From: Glebionis coronaria
Taxonomy: Eukaryota > Streptophyta > Magnoliopsida > Asterales > Asteraceae
Assembly: GCA_025667525.1 (NCBI GenBank)
Contig: CM046877.1
Location: 617,782,580-617,846,579 of the forward strand
DNA: 64,000 nt
Reading direction: 5' to 3'
How positions within the stretch are numbered: the first letter of the stretch is position 1; every line of letters begins with the position of its first letter. Positions 11,911 through 23,197 of the stretch are shown piece by piece. The notes beneath the pieces were generated by a model. It was not told the DNA's origin and did no database searches. It saw only the letters and a list, made by a program, of their open reading frames with translations. Made by a program: the position numbers and the translations under genes.

Positions 11911-12121
11911 GTGAGCAACTATGGATCGGTTCACAAAACAACATTCAACTAAAAAACATGAAATTTGATCTGAACATTGGTGAACGTATATGGGTTGGTT
12001 CACCAAGTAATATTTGACTGAAAGCATGAATCTGTCAAAAGTAAGGATGAACGCCATTGGGTCGGTTCACCAATACAAAAATCTGGACGGGCAAGGGTGA
12101 ACGCCTATGGGTCAGTTCACC
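11911..12121. repeat. GGTGAAC/GTTCACC hairpin repeats in the retroelement leader
   Basis: Four imperfect repeats carry inverted arms: 11911-11934 (one mismatch), 11979-12004 (perfect 7-bp arms), 12045-12071 (degenerate) and 12096-12121 (perfect 7-bp arms). The loops contain 'atgggtcg'-like sequence. They lie 0.2-0.4 kb inside the 5' end of the minus-strand element, in the untranslated leader just past the primer-binding site. Confidence 0.75.
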
Positions 12122-12338
12122 AAAACAAAACTCGCAAAAAACACATGCGACTAAATATGGCTAGTCCTGTACCAACCTTTTACTTAGTCAAAACTTTAAG
12201 AAAATTGATTGACAATTGAAGAAAACTGACTAATAAATGCATGAGAAACATGAAAGATAACTACGCCAAAATCTGGGAAGTTCATGGTGACTACCCACTA
12301 GTCACAGGTCAAGTTTTAGAGCCTACAGGTCGAACCTT

Positions 12339-12353
12339 GCGGCTCTGATACCA
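12339..12353 (-). other. Primer-binding site of the gypsy-type element
   Basis: On the minus strand TGGTATCAGAGCCGC starts 4 bp after the end of the 5' LTR. This is the usual complement of the 3' end of plant initiator methionine tRNA and fixes the element's orientation. Confidence 0.92.
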
Positions 12354-12357
12354 TAAT

Positions 12358-15113
12358 TGTAACACCCCACTTGGATAAGTGGACCGTTACGTGTATTTAT
12401 GGCGTGTCATCAAAGCATAAGGTAAATGTCCTAAAACATTAACTGACCATAAAGGAAATACCAGAATCAAACATCGGTAATCCAAACATAAGCTCAAAAC
12501 ATGAAAAGTAAAATACTGAAGGAAAAGACTAAACAATGTCCAAATAAGCAGAATAATGTAAGAAGTGCATAAAGTAATAACTCCGGATAGCTTCTTTCAA
12601 TGCACATGTCATCAGAATCCTAAGAGCGTCCTGGTGTACCTGCCGTTAGAACATGAAAGAACTACGGCTGAGCATAACGCTCAGTGAACGGATATAAAGC
12701 ATGATAAGGAATTACTGAAATGAAACAGATGATAAAATACTGGAGCTGTAAGACTGATAAATAAAGTTGCGGCGGAAATCTGTGTATAATCTGTAAAGTC
12801 TGATTTATATATAATAAAGCTGAACTGTTACCTGTTAAATCTGAAAACATGCATTTATTGTATTTTAATTGCCAGAGCTTATATAGGTCACGTGCTATAA
12901 CAACCGTGCATGAATAACTGGAGGGGTGACCTCGTCATGCTGTAGAGGGGTGAGCTCTAAATAACTGTAGAGGGGTGACCTCTAAATACTGTGCTGGGTG
13001 GAGGGATCAGCTCCAATGTGAAGGATGTAGAGCACACACCACATTCACCCTGATAACTTGTAAACTGATAAGCCTAGGATGCATCCATACGCCCCACTAA
13101 ACATACATATAAAAATGGCCAAACTGAACATGAGTGGGACGATGCAGGATATCACTCTCCTGCATGTGAGTCACGACACCGGTGCCTCTAGTGTCGTGGT
13201 TACGGTACCTCCGTAACTAGTACATAAACTGGTTGTGCTTGTATATAATGCTCAGGCAACTTATTTAGTTTTTAACATGATTACTGATAAGTTTAAACAC
13301 ATACGGGGGAAAACATTTGGCTGCAGACGGGAAATCCTAATCATGCATAGAAAGGAAGTCCTTACTAAAAGGACGGAAAATCCGTACCTCGTGTCCAGTA
13401 ATGAAATAAGACTGAAAGCTGAAAGATCTATCCGACTTCATGGTTACTACATAAACAACGTACGCGAAAATAAGTTGACTGATGTTATATATTTTACTGG
13501 TCTTAACTGTTTTTGTTGGATTTATTTTATTCTTGCAAATACTGTCTATATATTTAAACTGATATATCTGAGCCTTCTAATATTTCTCTTAAACATATTT
13601 TCGTTCTACTAATAATTACGGTATAACACGTATTCTGACGTTATACTAACTCTATATTTGGTAATATGCTAAAAATAGAAAGTTTCCTAATTTAGAAAGT
13701 TTCTAAAAATAATTTTAATTCCTTTAATAAAATTATACCCTTTTAAATCTTATAAAACTATTTCAATCTAATTCATTTAAATATACAATTAAGACATTTA
13801 TAAAATTAAGTAATAAAAGGTATAATTTAAAAATATTCGTTTTTATTATTTTAACTATATCCCGAGCCTACCGAGATACCCCTTCTCGGTCGCACTAAAA
13901 TAATTAAACAATATATATAAATTCTACCTATATGATTTAACGACAGAAAAACTGTCACTAAAAACTGTGTCACTAAAGCTAATATTTAAAACTGTCAATA
14001 ACAATTCTGCGACGAAAATTTGTATCACTAAACCGTCGCTAATCTCATATAAAAATCATCATTTTTCTGTCCAAAACTTACCCCCTGATTATTCATTCGT
14101 TTCCCCCTGATTTTATGCTAAGTTCCCACTGATTTCATTGTTCCTACTGATTATATTATTCTCACTGTTTGTAAAACCAAACACCCCCTTAACTGCCTAT
14201 ACCTACAGTTTATAAACCAAACACCCCTGTTAGTTCTTTGGTTCGCTGCACTTCGACCCCAAACACACAACCTTAATGGTTGGGTCACAGAAAACGAGCA
14301 CCGAGACACCTAGTGTGTCTCGGTTTGCGTGCAGCATCCCAAAACTAGGCTGATTTATGATCTTTTTACTTGTTTAAAAGTTATAAAATCATGTGTTCAT
14401 GATGTCATTCATTAAATTCGTGACACAAAAAAATAATAAGGATTGAATACCGTTTGGTGTGATTAGAGAATAGCAAAGATGGTTCCCGAAATTCAAGATC
14501 GCCATACTAGATCTCCCTTCTTCTTTGTCTTTTTTTTTCTGTCGGCAACCTTTTTTTTTCAACCCTAGCTTCTCGTTTTTTTTTTCTTCTCTTTTTTTTT
14601 TGTTTAACTGATTGCAGCCAGGGAAAATAGGGTAACCCAGGTATGTTTTAATTTTACAAGGTGGGCTGGGTTCAATAGCCCACTCTTCTTTCTTTCTTGT
14701 TTAACTTAAGCCCACACATATAACACTTTTATACTCCTTTGTTTCGTGACTTAGTTTTTAGACGTGCACGTTTGTGTTTTTAATTTACTGAAAACATAAT
14801 ACTCTTTTTCTGATTAAATAATACATACGTAATACGTTCGTAGTGTTCTTCTGAATTTTAATAATTATTTTATGAATATTTATCTTTTGTAATATTTAAA
14901 TAAAACTGAGTGCGAAATTAGTGTTAATGTTTAATTATTTCTGTATAATACATACGTAATATTTTCTGAGACTAAATAATTATTATCTGAATAATTATTT
15001 TTTTATAGTATTTAAATAAACTGGAACTGCGTATTTACTTTTTACGTCTAATTGAATTTAGAGCTGAGACTACGCGTATTTAATATTCGAAAATTTTAAA
15101 TACGAGTTTTACA
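12358..15113 (-). repeat. 5' LTR of the gypsy-type element
   Basis: 2756 bp, near-identical to 5245-7991. In a 210-bp sample near its start I count about nine differences; other stretches show about 3%. The hairpin cassette and the 10-bp stem are preserved. The 125-codon open frame at 13235-13612 is broken by a stop in the other LTR and is not called. Confidence 0.93.
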
Positions 15114-15118
15114 GGACA

Positions 15119-15240
15119 TATATGAAGCCAATGTACAACATCACCAATTTGAACATGCATCAGTAGTACAATCTTTTGCCATATGACCCACATAACCACA
15201 CATGGAACATTTAGCATGTGGGTGAGGAAACTTAACCAAA
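15119..15240 (-). pseudogene. CCHC zinc-knuckle gene remnant, upstream part
   Basis: The minus strand reads HPHAKCSMCGYVGHMAKDCT, a complete C-x2-C-x4-H-x4-C knuckle, followed by TDACSNW and a stop. The same 'GHMAKDC' series resumes at 5239 on the other side of the gypsy-type element. Only this knuckle keeps all four metal ligands. Confidence 0.62.
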
Positions 15241-15619
15241 GAGCTTAAACTTAGTTAATACGAAAACTAACTCACTAGAGAAATTTTGTGTATAAATTGT
15301 CACTGGATTGTGTCTTGGCTTGTGCATTCTTCACGCCGTTTTTCACTTATAAGGAGACTTGTCGTAGTTATTCTTTGTGGGATTGGTCGTACTGTATGTA
15401 AATTCATTCTTTGTATTTTGGAAGGAATTCATCTACACATTTATTTTTTATCGACACATAGGCGGGTGTGTAACATGTGCAGTCGCATAGGGTCTCCACT
15501 TTGAAAAGCTACATTTTTATTAGTTTTGTATATAAAGACGGATAATATTAAACATGCATGAGTTATATAATTCAATTTTACATACAACTTCTTTTTATTT
15601 AACGCGCGTAAAAAAACTT
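15241..15619. other. Non-coding sequence, partly duplicated at 38690
   Basis: The first 150 bp or so ('gagaaattttgtgtataa...') match 38700-38850. The frames at 15286-15504 and 15441-15656 overlap on opposite strands, show no motif and are not kept in the copy. No gene is seen. Confidence 0.5.
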
Positions 15620-15969
15620 TTTTATTGTTATTGCCTAGGGCCACAAAAAATAGCAAGACGACCTTGAGTTGCTTGATGTTGATGTGTACACCGGTTTTGT
15701 CAAATCCTAACTATATATATAGATGAATGTTGAATAATTCAGTTTCTTAAACTCAATCAAACTCTTTTCTAAGTCATATCAACTATACAATGTTACTCTA
15801 ACTTATAAAAATTGTTTCAATGTGAATGTCATGGTGAGTTGCTTTACGGTCTTACAATAGTGTGTCACTTTTTTTACATGTCAAGTTATAAAAACACGAA
15901 TGGTTTGTAGTTCTCGTGCTATGATTTAGACTTTGCTTAAATTAAAGTATAAAAATTATGGTCGAAAAA

Positions 15970-16189
15970 TCAACTCGCTTAGCTCAGTTGACCAACAAGG
16001 TTCACTAAATAGTTTGTGGGAGGTTCCTGAAACTCTTGGGTTCAAGACCTGTCAAATGCCCTTTCAGACGAAACGGATAAAGAGTCTAATATAACTAGGC
16101 GAGGGTTCGAAGAACACATTCTACCGTTTGAATGTTATTGCACGACTCGACCCATTAACAACAAACATTTGTCATTTTAAAAAAAAATC
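15970..16189 (+). mobile_element. tRNA-derived SINE, copy 1
   Basis: The head looks like a tRNA with an internal RNA polymerase III promoter: box A 'cttagctcagttgac' (about 15978-15992) and box B GGTTCAAGACC (16039-16049), followed by an unrelated body and an A-run. ATGGTCGAAAA flanks it on both sides (15958-15968 and 16190-16200). The related block at 39265-39280 has the target without the insert. Copy 2 at about 45479 is truncated at its 3' end. Confidence 0.82.
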
Positions 16190-16862
16190 ATGGTCGAAAA
16201 TTCGGCACTGAGTAACAGCGCATGGTCCAACGTCGGACTGGGCCTTACATTTATTTAGTCCATATCAAGTACCAATTGACGCTTGTTAAACCGGTTATCA
16301 GGATTAGTGGTGTGAAAAAAACTTGGATTACGATATGATCATGTAAAGAAAACGTAACCGGATTTTCTATAAACCGGTTTTACAAAAAGTGGTTCAATCG
16401 GCTCATAACCGGTTGATAGAATGATTAGTCGGCTTGATTTTTAATCGGTTAAAATCGTTTTTTATTTATGGCTCATTTGTGTTATATTCTTGATTATTTG
16501 TCATTCATATTAATCTTACTTTAACAATTGGTATTTGGTGAGTCATAAAAAGATACATTTTTATTATCATGTATTTCTTTAAAGTGTATATCATTCTATT
16601 TTTCTCACTAGTCACTTTTTTCTCCTTTTTATGTGTAACCAATGTTTTGATAATTAGAGTCTTTTTCCTTGAAAAATGTTGCATGTGATTTTGTAAAAGT
16701 TGACATAAATTTATTAATTTAATATGGGTATATGGCACATTTTTTTCATATTGCTGGCAATGAAAGAAGTAAATGGTGGCTCTAGGTAGATGACACCATT
16801 TTCAAATGTTTTAAACTTTAAAAGTAAATGTTGCATATGATGTAATAAAGAATTGAAAGACA

Positions 16863-16988
16863 AACTTGAACTGGCCACGTCAACCTCTTGAAAAAGGATG
16901 ACTTTATCTGGTTTGAGTCTGAGTGACGGTGGGCTCAAACCCCGTAAATTAGTCGGTCAATATTTCGGAAATCACGGTTACAAAAAAA
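16863..16988 (+). mobile_element. SINE-like insertion, copy 1
   Basis: A roughly 125-bp unit with a box-B-like 'gtgggctcaaacccc' ends in an A-run and is flanked by GAATTGAAAGACA / GGAATTAAGAGACA. The same insert at 46276-46407 has clearer flanks (GAATTGAAAGACA / GGAACTGAAAGACA). The box-A part is weak, so tRNA origin is likely but not certain. Confidence 0.5.
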
Positions 16989-17564
16989 GGAATTAAGAGA
17001 CATTTATGACCCATTAAATGTTGCATGCAATGTTATAGGATTCGTAGAAATTTAAGATGGGTAGATGACGCCTTCTTCACATTTTTTACGGTAAATGGAC
17101 TATGAAGTAAATGGTAGTTAGTTGGTAGATGACAACTTTTTGAAAACACAACAACGTAATATATAAAGCCGCAAAAAACACTCAAAAAGGGCATCCGTTG
17201 GGAAATCATCAACTAAGCTTACCTTCATTGAAATAAAAACGAAAAATAGAACCCAAATACGTCTGTGTCAGATGGATCGAAAAAGAGAGATGTAAGAAAT
17301 GTAGGAGGTTCAACTGTTCATTCATGAACGCTACTTTGAAAATTCACATAAACAAAAGATCTCCTGCTGTGAAAGTGACGACGTGTTCTAGTAAAACAGG
17401 CATGGGAAGTGATGGATTGTTATGACAATACGAGGTGGACCGGGTTCGAAATAGTATGACAAATTATTGTGATTCGAGAAATCTTACAGTTTAATCACTT
17501 CGACAATCCTAAAATGACGTAGCTTATCAAAGAAACACTTTAACCTCGATACTTTTAGAAGTGA

Positions 17565-18050
17565 TTGTCTAAAATTAAGGGGAAAAGCCAAATAAGAATT
17601 GATTTTAGAATTTCAAAATTTTTGGAAACCCATGAAAATTTAACGTGTGATACTGGACCGATCTACATGGTTCACGGGTTCGTTTCTCTGCATTACAACG
17701 CATTAGGTAATCCCAAAATGTGGGAAACGATGAAAAACCCAATTGCATTTGAATTATTTGAATACCTTCAAAAAGATGAAAATATTTTTGATTTGTTAGT
17801 TTATGTGATCCAAACTTATAAATTTACATGAAAAAGTTTTTTATATATCTTTTGATAATGCGTCAAACGACGCCAAATGTTGAAAAATAGTCCTAAACTA
17901 CAAACCGATTTGCAACGGTCTCTCATAGTCGATGTGTAGCACATATCATTAATTTGGTTGTGTAAGTTGGATTAAGTGTAATTGAGCCGGATAAAAGAGG
18001 GTTTAAAGATACGTTAAAGGATATTTTTATTATTTTTAGTTTTGGTTATT
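17565..18050 (+). pseudogene. hAT-family transposase remnant, copy 1
   Basis: After an 88-codon open stretch (IRIDFRISKFLETHENLTCD...), a second frame reads VFYISFDNASNDAKC, then CNGLSHSRCVAHIINLVV. 'SFDNASND' plus 'HSRCVAHIINLVV' is the conserved catalytic-domain signature of plant hAT (RICESLEEPER-like) transposases: the Asp of 'DNAS' is the second catalytic acid and the 'RCxAH' motif follows. Stops and frameshifts make it inactive. The same stretch occurs at 40365-40790 and 46990-47450, so it was duplicated with block R2. No BED zinc finger or dimerisation domain can be read. Confidence 0.72.
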
Positions 18051-18512
18051 GACGATAAAAAAAACATTTCAAAAGTTATGCACACTTTTTTAACTCCAAG
18101 AATTTAGATACAACTACCCGATGAAATTTCACTTGCAACTTTTTAACTCTAAACTATAACTAAAGGATTCATGTCGTTTCGAAGTTTCCAAATCTTTCGA
18201 CAAACTCAATAGAAACCACTCAACACAAAATTACTTCACATTTCTAACTAGCAAATTTAGAAAGAAACATCATTTTGTTGGAGAGAGAATTCCCATCTTA
18301 TCAAAGAAACAAATACTACATGTAGAAAAACTACAATATAGAAAAAATAACAAGAAAAAAATGTTGCATTTAATATAGAGGAAAATATAAGCAATAAAAG
18401 TAATATATACATAGAGAGAGCTAGGTGTCGTGGTGAAGCACCTCGTCAAATCTGACGTGGCCTTTGTCACTAGCTCGCCACGACACGCCATGTCTGGCCG
18501 AATGGTCTCCAG

Positions 18513-19306
18513 TAGAGGTGAGTTTGGTTCCAAAACTACACGTAACCGAACCAAACCGTAAGAATCAAGAACCAAAAAAACGCATAATTTAGGAACCGAG
18601 TAGAACCGAAAAACTGACTAGCATGTTTCGGTTCTACTCGGTTCTCGAGTCCGGTTCAAGCATTTCGGCTCCTACCTGATTGGAGCCGAAATTTTTTAAA
18701 AACACTCAAACATTCAATATTCTTTATGTGTTTAGGCATATTTACTTTTAAACCAAGAAAAATTTAGCACCTACATTATAAGAACATGAAAAATAATTTT
18801 ATGTTTTCAATTTTGTATACACTTTATGTTTCCAATTTGTATAAAAAAAACAATAACAATAAATTAACTTCAAAGACCTCATAAAAATGACTTTGCAACC
18901 CATTTGGTTTGTTAATTTTCACAAGTACATGATATTACTCAAAATAATAGTTGCATTAAAATACAACTACTTCAAAAAAAATTCAATTTTCATTCAAATC
19001 CTTTGTATTCGATGACTTTTTTTGTTATATATAGATTCAAGAAACGTTATGAAACTTGTTATGTATAAATATAAACATGATGTTGCAAAAAATATAGACT
19101 TATATATTAATATGTGAAGTATTACGTAAAGAAAATATAAAAATCTTATATACTTAACAGTCAAACGGTTCTTCGGATCCAAAACCGAGAACCGTGGAAT
19201 CGAACCGAACCGAGAACCAAAATTTAATATATTTTAGAATTGAGAAAAACCGCAGTTCTAAAATTCGGTTCGAGTTGGATCAGTTCCGGTCTGGTTCTCA
19301 CCCCTA
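18513..19306. mobile_element. hAT-like non-autonomous element, 794 bp
   Basis: Termini TAGAGGTGAG...  and ...CTCACCCCTA form short inverted repeats followed by 'ggttc' repeats, between imperfect 8-bp duplications GTCTCCAG (18505-18512) and GTCCCCAC (19307-19314). It contains no protein gene; 18270-18575 and 18994-19182 are chance frames. A deleted copy remains at about 55690-55735. Confidence 0.62.
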
Positions 19307-19767
19307 GTCCCCACTCCCCAGTGCACCTTTTGTTGTCCAGTAAAGCGAAAGAAAACGAAAGCTTGTAAGACCCATATGTATTTATGTTCCTTTTATTTTT
19401 TTTAATTTACCTATCTAAAAAACACGGTGGTCGAGACTCGAGAGTGTGTTTGTGTGGCTGGTGAACATACACAACAAATAGAATAGAAGATGAAGTGTGG
19501 TTGTTTTTTTCCTATAAAAAGCAAAGTTATATTTAAAGCATTGTAGTTTGGTTTATTTTTAGTTTTTGTTTTAAATTTAAATTTACAATTTCATTTGAAA
19601 AATATGTTTTTTTATAATTTTATAAAATACATTTATATTTTGTAATTATTTTTCGTAGTTTTCTGTTGTAATCATATTATACGTTGTATTATTTTTATAA
19701 AACAAGTTTATTTTGATTATATAGAAAAGAAAATAAAATAAATAGTGGCGAGTCACAATAAAAATAT
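19307..19767. repeat. Duplicated block R3, copy 1, left part
   Basis: Non-coding and AT-rich. It matches 55735-56023 plus 57951-58098. It is cut by the outer copia element; the rest of this block continues at 31897 and, past the Helitron, at 36284. Nothing else is seen in it. Confidence 0.7.
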
Positions 19768-20102
19768 TGATATAATATAATGAAAATTACTTTTGAACTT
19801 TAGGCACTTGCAGATTAAAACATTGCTCACATATTAGTAGAGATATAGGTAAACTTTAAATTGTGAAATGTTGAATCTGATCGTCCTTCATTACATTTGA
19901 GGAGTATTTATTTTATTATACTCCTATTCATTCTTCATACATGGCACACTATAAAATAGCTTACTCATTTGAGTAAATAGTATACATATAAGAGTTGGCA
20001 AAAATGAGCATCCACCTAAGACATGTGTGTGACACCTTAGCATGAAGTTAAAATTAATATCATGTGCTAGGGACACATGTGTTTGACTGCATTTTCACAA
20101 CA
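19768..20102 (-). repeat. 3' LTR of the outer copia element
   Basis: 335 bp, matching 31558-31896. The adjacent interior sequence, read on the minus strand, is a purine run AAGGGGGAG (20103-20111), the polypurine tract. Confidence 0.93.
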
Positions 20103-20254
20103 CTCCCCCTTGATGCCAATTTTTGCTTAAATTTGAGTACAACTATATAGTACTGCCTCGTTAAAAACCTTGTTAAAGAAAACCCAGTGGGAAAAAACTT
20201 TAACTAAGGAAAAAAAGAGTGCAGTGTATAGTTGACTCCCCCTGATGTAAATCA

Positions 20255-22540
20255 TCACATTCTTTGAACATGTCTCATTACAATATTATGAACGTGTTTT
20301 CTAAAAATTGTTGTTGGAAGAGCCTTGGTGAAAAGATCTGCTGAGTTGTTGCTAGGCTGAACATATCTCATTTCAACTTGTTTCTCTTTTATGAGATCTT
20401 GTGTATAGGAGAAGAACCTTGGCGGTATATGTTTTGTTCTGTCACTTTTGATATAACCTTCTTTCATTTGAGATACACAAGCCGAATTATCTTCGTAGAT
20501 TAAAGTTGGATTTCCATCTTTCTCTAGTCCGCATGAAGTCAAAATGAGTTGTGTCATAGACCTCAACCATACACATTCTCTAGAAGCTTCATGTAGGGCA
20601 ATAACTTCAGCATGATTTGATGACGTTGCAACAAGTGTTTGTTTCTGTGCACGCCATGAGATTGCGGCACCTCCATTCAAAAACACTTAGGATCTTGCCT
20701 TATGCGGATATGACAAATAACCTGCATCTGCATAACCAACTAGTCCTTCTTTTGAGTCATTAGGATAAAATAAACCTAAATCGATAGTTCCTCGAAGATA
20801 TCGAAGAATGTGCTTGATTCCATTCCAATGCCTCTTTGTGGGGGATGAACTAAACCTTGCTAATAAATTAACTGCAAAAGAAATGTCAGGCCTAGTACAG
20901 TTTGTTAAATACATAAGGGCTCCAATCGCATTGAGGTATGGAACCTCTGGACCAAGAACTTCTTCATCGTCTTCGCATGGGCGAAATGGATCATTGTCAA
21001 CATTAAGTGATCTTCCAACCATTGGGGTGCTCAAAGGCTTTGCCTTGTCCATATTAAATCGTTTTAGCAGCTTTTCTGTGTAATTTGATTGATGTATGAT
21101 TATTCCATTATGCATATTCTCAATCTGTAAACCAAGGCAATATTTGGTTTTTCCAAGATCTTTCATTTCAAATTCTTTCTTTAATAGAACAATAACTTCT
21201 TGGATTTCCTTATTTGTCCCAATTATGTTTAAATCATCAACGTATACAGCTATGATCACAAATCCTGATATTGTCTTTTTGAGGAAGACACATGGACAAA
21301 TAAGATTATTTTTATAGCCTTTGCTAATCAAATAATCACTCAAACGATTGTACCACATTCGTCCAGATTGTTTCAATCCATATAAAGATCTTTGTAATTT
21401 TATTGAACACATTTCTTTTGGTTTTGAACCCATAGAATTAGGGATTTTAAATCCTTCTGGAATTTTCATATAGATGTCATTGTCAATTGATCCATATAAG
21501 TAAGCTGTAACAACATCCATAAGACGCATATCTAAATTTTTAGATACTGCTAAGATGATTAAATATCTGAAAGTAATAGCATCCATAACAGGAGAATAAG
21601 TTTCCTCATAGTCAATTCTTGGCCTTTGAGAAAAACCTTGAGCTACAAGTCGAGCTTTATATCTTGTAACTTCATTTTTCTCATTTCTTTTTCGTACAAA
21701 TATCCACCTGTATCCAACAGGTTTTACATCTTTAGGTGTGATGACAATAGGCCCCAAAACTTTTCGTTTATTAAGTGAATTTAACTCAGCTTGCATAGCG
21801 TCTTTCCATTTATCCCAATCTGGTCGTTTTTGACACTCACTTACAGATTCTGGTTCGGGATCATCATCACTGCCCATAATATCACTTGCTACAGAATAAG
21901 AAAATATCTCTTCGATATCTCCTATTTCATTTCGGTCCCATACGATATGTGTTTGGCCATAATTAATTGACATTTCTTTATTAATATCATTCATTTCTTC
22001 CTCGGTTGAGGTTTCGACATCTTGAGTTTTATTAAGAACACTTTCCTCATGGCCAAAGTTCTTTTCAATTCCTTTTCTTTTACGGGGGTTTTTGTCCTTT
22101 GAACCAATTGGTCTTCCACGTTTCAAACGTTTTTGAGACTCTTGAGCGATAGTATCATCAACTTGCTTATTTGGTATTTTAACTCGAGCTGGGGCATTAG
22201 CAGCAGCTGGTATATGTGATTTGGTCACTCGATTTGTATCTGTAAATGCATCTGGTAATTGATTTGCAATTTCTTGCAAATTCACTATCTTTTTAACTTC
22301 AGTCTCGCATTGCTTTGTTCGAGGATCCAAATATAACAATGAAGGTTCACACCATATGATATCCTTTTCTTGATTTTTCTTTACTCCCCCTAATGTCGGA
22401 AAAATTGCTTCATCAAAGTGGCAATCAGCAAAACGTGTTGTAAATTCGTCGCCTGTTAAAGGCTCAATATATCTTATGATAGAAGACGTTTCATATCCAA
22501 CATAAATTCTCAATCTTCTTTGAGGACCCATTTTTGTGCG
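20255..22540 (-). pseudogene. Outer copia pol, 3' part (integrase end, RT, RNase H)
   Basis: One continuous frame interrupted only by TAA at 20687-20689. It begins within the integrase C-terminal region (MGPQRRLRIYVGYETSSI). Reverse transcriptase follows: PVGYRWIFVRKRNEKNEVTR, KARLVAQGFSQRPRIDYEET, and the catalytic AVYVDDLNIIGT. RNase H follows: LVGYADAGYLS...HKARS, stop, VFLNGGAAISW...SSNHAEVIALHEASRECVWL...YEDNSACV. At the stop a few codons of the usual 'SQTGYVF' segment are missing, so it is a stop plus a small in-frame deletion. The 5' part of pol lies beyond the inner copia element at 28384-29576. Confidence 0.93.
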
Positions 22541-22545
22541 TTGTG

Positions 22546-23186
22546 TGTTGGGGGTTTACTTCGTTCCAACAGGGTGAAGATAATCAATAGCCTAACTACG
22601 TACCAATGAATGGTTACCGGATATCTCTTGAAGTCGTGTAATCACTTTCCAAAGAAGATTATTCGACCCTATGCATGGGTTAACACGAATACCTCCTTGG
22701 GATAAAACCAAGAGTTAGTTCTTGTTTTAGGCACAAATCAAGAACTTTGTGCGTGTAAGTGTTTCTTGTTTCTGTGATCCTAGTCCTAGAAGGATGTAAC
22801 TCATAGTCAATGGTAATTAAGAGCATTAATCGGCCAATTAAGCTCATAATTACCTACATGAAACCATAGTGGTTACATGACCATAAACCTGGTCATCAAG
22901 TCAATATTCAACCCTCATTGATCAGTCAAAGAGGTTACAAAGACTTTGTGCATCACCAGGAGCAGCGTCCTAACCAGGAGCAACTTCCTGACCAGGAGCA
23001 ACCTCTTGACCAGGAGCAACCTCCTGACCAGGAGCAACTTCCTAACCAGGAGCAGCTTCCTACTGATGAACTTTCAACCACTATATTGAGTCCAGGGAGG
23101 CCAGGGACTTAATGGGTGTACACTCCGTACCTCCAAACCCATTTACAAGTATGACTCGATCCCACAATTGCACTAAATTTCCAACA
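22546..23186 (-). repeat. 3' LTR of the inner copia element
   Basis: 641 bp, very close to 27707-28383 but lacking about 34 bp that holds the TATA box in the other LTR. It contains an 18-bp minisatellite (ccaggagcaac(c/t)tcctga) at about 22960-23060, which gives a chance frame repeating DQEQ(L/P)P. Confidence 0.93.
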
Positions 23187-23197
23187 ATCCTTCCCAA

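Larger units (their letters stand above)
5245..15113 (-). mobile_element. Ty3/gypsy-type LTR retrotransposon, 9.87 kb
   Basis: Bounded by long direct repeats (5245-7991 and 12358-15113) that begin TGTAACACCCC and end TTTTACA, and flanked by the 5-bp duplication GGACA (5240-5244 and 15114-15118). A primer-binding site beside the right LTR and a polypurine tract beside the left LTR put transcription on the minus strand. The 4.37-kb interior has no open gag or pol, but decayed reverse-transcriptase and RNase H motifs of the gypsy type can be read at 9080-10250. The LTRs differ by only a few percent in the stretches compared by eye, so insertion was fairly recent. The element interrupts a zinc-knuckle gene remnant. 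Confidence 0.93.
15620..18512 (+). repeat. Duplicated block R2, copy 1
   Basis: Shared with 38960-40935 and 45200-47741, and in part with 55343-55640. It contains a SINE, a second SINE-like insertion and a decayed hAT transposase, all noted separately. The minus-strand frames at 16505-16938 recur in copy 3 but carry no protein motif. Otherwise AT-rich filler. Confidence 0.75.

Noticed and set aside
13235..13612. 125-codon open frame
   Set aside because: Lies in the gypsy-type LTR; the matching frame in the other LTR stops after 63 codons.
5245..15113. Call as a LARD (large element with no coding origin)
   Set aside because: Reverse-transcriptase and RNase H traces of gypsy type can be read inside, so it derives from a coding element even if it is now non-autonomous.
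15975..16050. Possible tRNA gene
   Set aside because: Box A and box B are present, but there is no cloverleaf and no acceptor stem. The unit has target duplications and an A-tail, so it is a SINE.
17565..17831. 88-codon frame as an independent small gene
   Set aside because: Continues into hAT transposase motifs after a stop and is broken in the duplicated copies.
22918..23112. Open frame repeating DQEQLP (also at 28114-28308)
   Set aside because: It is an 18-bp minisatellite within the inner copia LTRs. The frame is a by-product of a repeat length divisible by three.
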